Both the position numbers and the translations under genes were made by a program. This document shows positions 61,101 to 64,000 of a DNA stretch of 64,000 nucleotides, piece by piece. Numbering within the stretch: position 1 is the stretch's first letter; the number at the start of each line of letters is the position of its first letter. The notes beneath the pieces are model-generated. The model did not search any database and was not told the DNA's origin. It was given only the letters and a program-made list of their open reading frames with translations. Location of the stretch: the NCBI GenBank assembly GCA_947247005.1, contig OX365947.1, positions 37,838,760 through 37,902,759 on the forward strand, written 5' to 3'. Source of the DNA: Spisula solida. Lineage: Eukaryota; Mollusca; Bivalvia; Venerida; Mactridae.

Positions 61101-63225
61101 TTGTATGTTACCCTTAGTCGCAACAGACATTTATTTAAACATTCTATGTGGGTCCTTTAGTCTATATTCTATGTTACCCTTTAGTCGCTACAGACATGAA
61201 TTTCAACATTCTATGTGGGTCCGTTAGTCTATATTATATGTTTTCCTTAGACGCTACAGACATGTATTTCAACATTCTATGTGAGTCCTTTAGTCTATAT
61301 TCTATGTTACCCTTAGTCTATACAGACATGAATTTCAACATTCTATGTGGGTCCTTTAGTCTATATTCTATGTTACCCTTAGTCGCTACAGACATGTATT
61401 TCAACATTCTATGTGGGTCCTTTAGTCTATATTCTATGTTACCCTTAGTCGCTACAGACATGTATTTCAACATTCAATGTGGGTCCTTTAGTCTATATTC
61501 TATGTTACCCTTAGTCTATACCGACATGAATTTCAACATTCTATGTGGGTCCTTTAGTCTATATTCTATGTTACCCTTAGTCTATACAGACATGAATTTC
61601 AACATTCTATGTGGGTCCTTTAGTCTATATTCTATGTTACCCTTAGTCGCTACAGACATGTATTTCAACATTCTATGTGGGTCCTGTAGTCTATATTCTA
61701 TGTTTCCCGTAGTCCATACAGACATGTATTTCAACATTCTATGTGAGTCCTTTAGTCTATATTCTATGTTTCCCTGAGTTTACACAGACATGTATTTCAA
61801 CACTCTATGCGGGTCCTTTAGTCTACATTGTCGATACAGATATGTACATTTTTGTAGTTCTACATTCTACGTCTCTGATAGACTTAGTTAGTTCTACGTA
61901 GTGCCTCTAAGTCTGTTAAGTTGTTTTACATTCTATGTATAGTTGAATGTACATGGATATCGATAATTAGTCCCTGTGTCCGCAATATATATCCTCGGGA
62001 AACCGTTCAATCAAACCATTTAATTCTTATTGGTTTATTACTTTGAACTTAAGTGTTGGACCTGTTTATCGGTCGTAAATTTCATTTAACAATCAATTTG
62101 ACTACAAAGTAATTTGTTCAGGAAAAAGTCGACTAATACAATAATCCTTGTATTTTTGACTTGTCACTCTGTCATTGCGAATTTAGACAATTGAGGTTAA
62201 CAATTACTGGCAAAAAGATAGTAGTTAGTAGTATCAAACTGTCGCCATTTCGGATTAAATAGAAAGCCGTTTGTCCGACAGTCAAATATGTAATTGATCG
62301 AATCAGTTATCAATTGAAACTGAATACGGAATTAAAATGAATAAATTAGTAAGTTGTATACTTTAATTTAAATTAATCTACAAATTGATCTTTTTTATAG
62401 TGATATGATAGAACTACAAGTCAGCTTTAGGGTTAGAAAATCAATACCCATTTAGCAGCGTTTTCTATAGCAGTAGTGTGTATGTTGCCAACTGTATAAT
62501 GATATAGACTTAATATATCTATATTGATAAACAAACCATTGGCTGTTGATAACGGCGATCATGATAAGTTTCCAGTATGGTATGTAAAGTTTGTAAAAGT
62601 TCGATCTGGTAGATCAGATTTGAGTTACTTTATTTGAGACATGGTAAGTGCATTACAACTCGTAACTTCTCAACACGTAGAGGAAATGACCACATCAATT
62701 GCCACGGAAGAGCCTAACATGCATTAACCTCAAAGATAAATCTGCCTGGTGACCGCTTGTGGCTCGCTATAACCAGCTCTAGTCAGACAAGCACACGGAC
62801 ACATTCACTGTCAATGATCAGGGCATCGTACAAAATGGGTATCGCCTCTTCGATAGCATAGTGGTAGAGCATCCACTTCGTGTGCGGGAGATTCCGGATT
62901 CAGTTCAAGACCGTGTCATACCAAAGACAAAATAAAAATGGTACACATGTACCGGAAATTCACTTGCTAAACGCTCATCATAAACGGGAAACTGGCTTCT
63001 TTTCTCTCATACCATCGTGTCGGGAGTGATTAATATAAGCTGGAAAAAGCTTATTACCTTAATTAGTATAAACTAAAATGGGTTAGTGTGAGACCACTAT
63101 ACACACCCTGCCACGCACATACTGCCAATGTCAAACACTCTACAGCAAAGTTTACTTACCAGGAACAAGACATTGATAGTGACGAGAAAGAACATGCCAC
63201 ATTTTCCTCCAACACTAAGCCCCAT
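46130..63225 (-). CDS. tetraspanin, complete gene, seven coding exons
   Basis: Exons in coding order: 63225-63160, 60909-60673, 58712-58638, 57553-57449, 48251-48063, 47146-47063 and 46195-46130. All introns are GT..AG and phase 0, giving 273 residues. The N-terminus MGLSVGGKCGMFFLV leads into TM1 (about 11-35). TM2 (69-91) carries the family signature ACLGAFGACCKNKCLL with juxtamembrane cysteines C92, C93 and C97, likely palmitoylated. TM3 is about 98-121 and TM4 about 240-263. The large extracellular loop (about 123-239) has the CCG motif (164-166) and six cysteines (164, 165, 197, 198, 214, 226), enough for three disulphides, plus one N-glycosylation sequon (N216-L-T). The short C-tail is RAIGKGDMVV. 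Tetraspanins organise membrane microdomains with integrins and other partners; which member this is cannot be told here. The start is the first ATG, with the family's usual MG start. Confidence 0.96.
46233..46433. mobile_element. 201-bp MITE-like element in intron 6
   Basis: CTTAAGCCTAGGTTCCACTG at the left and CAGTGTGACCTGGGCTTAAG at the right form an imperfect terminal inverted repeat of about 22 bp. An inner pair, CATCGGCGATGTTCTCCCGA/ATCGGGAGTACATCGCCGA, also mirrors. It is non-coding. Confidence 0.72.
46465..46605 (+). mobile_element. repeat family A fragment in intron 6
   Basis: AAGTCAAATCATAGGAAAAC and GAGCGACATAGGGCCCTTTG match the internal unit and 3' end of family A. The middle is diverged. 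Confidence 0.55.
47063..47146 (-). CDS. tetraspanin exon 6
   Basis: Residues 225-252, GCYQAFKDFLKKYETAAIAI then GIILLLIE: last loop cysteine (226) and first part of TM4. The acceptor is CTATTTTCAG and the donor GTTTGT (non-consensus at +3). At 84 bp it matches the family's usual penultimate exon as I recall it. Confidence 0.95.
47147..48062 (-). other. tetraspanin intron 5
   Basis: 916 bp, nearly half of it a family C copy (47453-47850). The rest is unremarkable. Confidence 0.75.
47453..47850 (-). mobile_element. repeat family C, copy in intron 5
   Basis: Minus-strand copy of 8988-9853 with one internal unit rather than two. The 3' end is at AAAGATTATATTAGGTCAGA, the middle has GACCCAGTTACAACAGTAAA, and the 5' head AGTCCCCTACCGGT is at about 47830-47845. 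Confidence 0.75.
48063..48251 (-). CDS. tetraspanin exon 5
   Basis: Residues 162-224: starts FDCCGVDAVG (CCG motif) and carries VPYSCC and the CENLTS sequon, i.e. five of the six loop cysteines. The acceptor TTATACTTACAG lies inside the end unit of the 43-bp minisatellite. The donor is GTAAGT. Confidence 0.95.
48255..57196 (-). repeat. 8.9-kb minisatellite of 43-bp units filling tetraspanin intron 4
   Basis: About 208 tandem copies. On the plus strand the unit is CCTGTATAACCAACATAATA, ACCAAACAGTCATACACACC, ATT. Sites that vary between copies include AACC/ATCA, GTC/GGC and ACACACCATT/AAACAATT. A few units are 40 bp or have single changes (GTAATAAGC, ATTGTATACAAATACTT). On the transcribed strand each unit carries GGTTATTATGTTGGTTATAC followed by AG, like the true exon-5 acceptor. 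It has no unique spacers and is not coding: open frames of 60-93 codons on both strands are by-products of the unit. Larger blocks within it are duplicated. Confidence 0.97.
57197..57448 (-). other. unique 5' part of tetraspanin intron 4
   Basis: About 250 bp between the exon-4 donor and the minisatellite; the only non-repetitive part of this 9.2-kb intron. Confidence 0.8.
57449..57553 (-). CDS. tetraspanin exon 4
   Basis: Residues 127-161: helical start of the large extracellular loop (VENAVKDEMNEAMKKYEG), ending VGWDLLFIG just before the CCG motif. The acceptor is GATTTGACAG and the donor GTAAAG, weaker than the others. The next intron is the 9.2-kb one filled by the minisatellite. Confidence 0.93.
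57554..58637 (-). other. tetraspanin intron 3
   Basis: 1,084 bp, more than half of it the 613-bp MITE-like copy at 57827-58439. Confidence 0.8.
57827..58439 (+). mobile_element. 610-bp MITE-like element, copy 2, in intron 3
   Basis: TGAGCCAGTCTCCAGGAAAA and TTTTCCTGGAGACTGGCTCA form the ends, with the inverted match continuing inward. The interior matches 3034-3643 throughout (TCACATACTTCGTTGCTATG, GTCAAGAATTGATCA). Confidence 0.85.
58638..58712 (-). CDS. tetraspanin exon 3
   Basis: Residues 102-126, YAIVVILILIIQLAGVALWF then IMKDK: TM3. The 75-bp length agrees with my recollection of the TM3 exon in this family. The acceptor is TTGTATTTCAG and the donor GTATGT. Confidence 0.95.
58735..59143 (+). 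mobile_element. 409-bp double-hairpin element G, copy 2, in intron 2
   Basis: Left hairpin at 58752-58802 (GGTCCAGGAGTGCCG with CGGCACTCCCAGACC). The right palindrome of about 150 bp (58992-59143) has the arms CGAGTTTTATTAAACTCGTC and ATTTTGTCCACTCGTTTAAT around CTCGGCAAAGCCTCG. Inverted relative to 42836-43245. Confidence 0.85.
59459..59660. repeat. 202-bp foldback
   Basis: ATACACCGCTTCTCAGTTCC mirrors GAAACTGAGAATCGGTGTAT. Inner pairs CATATGGCTCTGGCGGAACT/AGTTCCGTTGGAACCATATG and CTCTGACGGAACT/AGTTTCGTCAGAG also match, leaving a loop of some 20 bases. An old non-coding inverted-repeat element. Confidence 0.8.
60673..60909 (-). CDS. tetraspanin exon 2
   Basis: Residues 23-101: rest of TM1 (LLGLGLMIVGIIM), the small extracellular loop, TM2 and the CCKNKC inner turn. 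The acceptor is AATTTCAG and the donor GTAAGT. 237 bp, phase 0 at both ends. Confidence 0.95.
61000..61830 (+). repeat. 66-bp minisatellite in intron 1, about 12 copies
   Basis: The unit contains TTCAACATTCTATGTGGGTC, CTTTAGTCTATATTCTATGT and TACCCTTAGTCGCTACAGAC. The period is a multiple of three, so a 209-codon open frame (61148-61777) repeats NILCGSFSLYSMLPLVATDM. Differences between units mostly change residues, and it lies antisense in an intron, so it is not taken as a gene. Confidence 0.9.
62849..62925 (+). mobile_element. tRNA-like SINE head in intron 1
   Basis: A-box-like TAGCATAGTGGTAGAGC, an anticodon-arm-like TCCACTTCGTGTGCGGGAG (loop TTCGTGT) and a weakened B box (AGTTCAAGACC). 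It is degenerate, and no acceptor stem forms. Confidence 0.55.
63160..63225 (-). CDS. tetraspanin exon 1 (first coding exon)
   Basis: Residues 1-22, MGLSVGGKCGMFFLVTINVL then FL: the cytoplasmic N-terminus and first half of TM1. The donor is GTAAGT. The 5' UTR is undefined, and no clear TATA box was seen upstream. Confidence 0.95.
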
Positions 63226-63353
63226 CTTGTAAATCTTCTCGAGATATGATTACAGATAAATAGAACTGTTTTGTTCAGTGATTCCACTTCCTGGTAACTA
63301 ATCTAAAATAAATAGAAGATCCGTGTACGTACATGTGTATACCTTTTATGATA
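63226..63353 (-). promoter_or_regulatory. putative tetraspanin promoter-proximal region
   Basis: Only about 130 bp lie between the start codon and the inverted-repeat element at 63354, so the 5' UTR and core promoter are either here or overlap that element. No TATA box or initiator was convincing. Confidence 0.3.
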
Positions 63354-63807
63354 CTAGGGGCGCGTTCGGAACGCTGTTCCGCACATGTTCCGCACATCCC
63401 GGACAGTGGAACACACTTACGAACAAACCGGAACACTGTTCGGAACATGTTCTTTCTGTGCCCGCCACAGAGGTGGTGCAGCCAGAACAGTCACGTGATT
63501 ACAGCAAGAATAATGGCCGCTTGTGTAATAAAATATAATATAATAAATATATTTTCCAATTATGGACCATTGTGGGCAAACAGTCGCACTTAAATATATC
63601 CACATGCATATTTCTTCCTCCAATAATACGGCTGCAACTACAATTTTGGTCATCTTTAACATTTTACTTTCTGTTCCGTTTTGTTCGTAAGGTGTTTGGA
63701 GTAGAACATTCGGCACACTGTGCAGGACAGTTCCGTTTTGTTCGTAAGTTGTTCGGAGTAACACATCCCGCACATGTTCGAAACAGACGCTACGAACATG
63801 CCCTAGA
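63354..63807. mobile_element. about 450-bp MITE-like element upstream of the tetraspanin gene
   Basis: Ends CTAGGGGCGCGTTCGGAACG and CGCTACGAACATGCCCTAG are imperfect inverted copies. Subterminal GGAACATGTTC and GTTCCGTTTTGTTCGTAAG words repeat and mirror. A 139-codon minus open frame (63417-63836) arises from these repeats, not from a known protein. Confidence 0.65.
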
Positions 63808-64000
63808 CATATTAATTGGTTAATATAATTATTCATTGGGGATTTTATTTCGTGTTGTTAAAAATGTTAATACGACAATAATCTCCAGTTATAGTGCGCC
63901 CAGGATAACGTGATGTTTACAAACATGAACCGGTTTTGTCAACTATTGGAAAGTTGGTTTTGCACATTACAAAAGAAAACAGATAAGGTCAGTTTTGTTC

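Larger units (their letters stand above)
60910..63159 (-). other. tetraspanin intron 1
   Basis: 2,250 bp. The 66-bp minisatellite occupies 61000-61830 near the exon-2 acceptor, a tRNA-like SINE head lies at 62849-62925, and nothing was identified in 61830-62840. Confidence 0.75.

Noticed and set aside
61148..61777. 209-codon open frame with 22-residue repeats
   Set aside because: It is a 66-bp minisatellite inside intron 1, antisense to the gene. Unit differences mostly change residues, and there is no sign of a promoter or splice sites.
63417..63836. 139-codon minus-strand frame upstream of the tetraspanin
   Set aside because: Made from the mirrored GTTCCG and GTTCGTAAG words of the inverted-repeat element.

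Overview
This is animal nuclear DNA, AT-rich and gene-poor, with one confidently readable gene that is split by introns. The repeat content suggests a lophotrochozoan, most likely a bivalve mollusc: interspersed elements built on the motif 'AGGTCACAATTTTGACCTAA', elements beginning 'ATACCCCCAGATACATAG', tRNA-headed SINE fragments and many minisatellites. That taxonomic guess is an inference. Nothing bacterial, viral or CRISPR-like was seen.

The gene is a complete tetraspanin on the minus strand, from the ATG at 63,225 to the TAG at 46,130. It has seven coding exons of 66, 237, 75, 105, 189, 84 and 66 bp. All six introns are phase 0 with GT..AG borders. The spliced product is 273 residues with four membrane segments, a CCG motif and six cysteines in the large extracellular loop. 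Its introns are full of repeats. Intron 4 is about 97% one minisatellite (48,255-57,196, about 208 copies of a 43-bp unit), whose unit resembles the 3' splice-site region of exon 5. Intron 1 holds a 66-bp minisatellite, and introns 2, 3, 5 and 6 carry foldback and inverted-repeat elements.

The rest is mobile and tandem-repeat DNA. Positions 1-220 hold a possible last exon of another gene on the plus strand. From 1 to 16 kb there are several copies of hairpin-headed families (called A, B and C here), inverted-repeat elements (3.0, 4.0 and 7.9 kb) and a two-copy element with perfect terminal inverted repeats (13.0-15.5 kb). From 16 to 24 kb lie degenerate repeats and minisatellites of 24, 84 and 75 bp. 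From 25 to 31 kb there are three copies of an exon-like cassette and a dead LINE reverse transcriptase. Family A and family B elements each interrupt the LINE and leave no target duplication. From 35.1 to 39.1 kb is a roughly 4-kb element with long inverted ends. From 40.9 to 43.5 kb is a 44-bp minisatellite interrupted by a 410-bp double-hairpin element that has a second, inverted copy inside the tetraspanin gene (58.7-59.1 kb).

The most interesting observations are two. First, the intron-4 array is made of units that each look like the real exon-5 splice acceptor. Second, the A and B families insert at TT without duplicating the target, as expected of non-autonomous rolling-circle (Helentron-like) elements. 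Most other open reading frames look like chance products of repeats.
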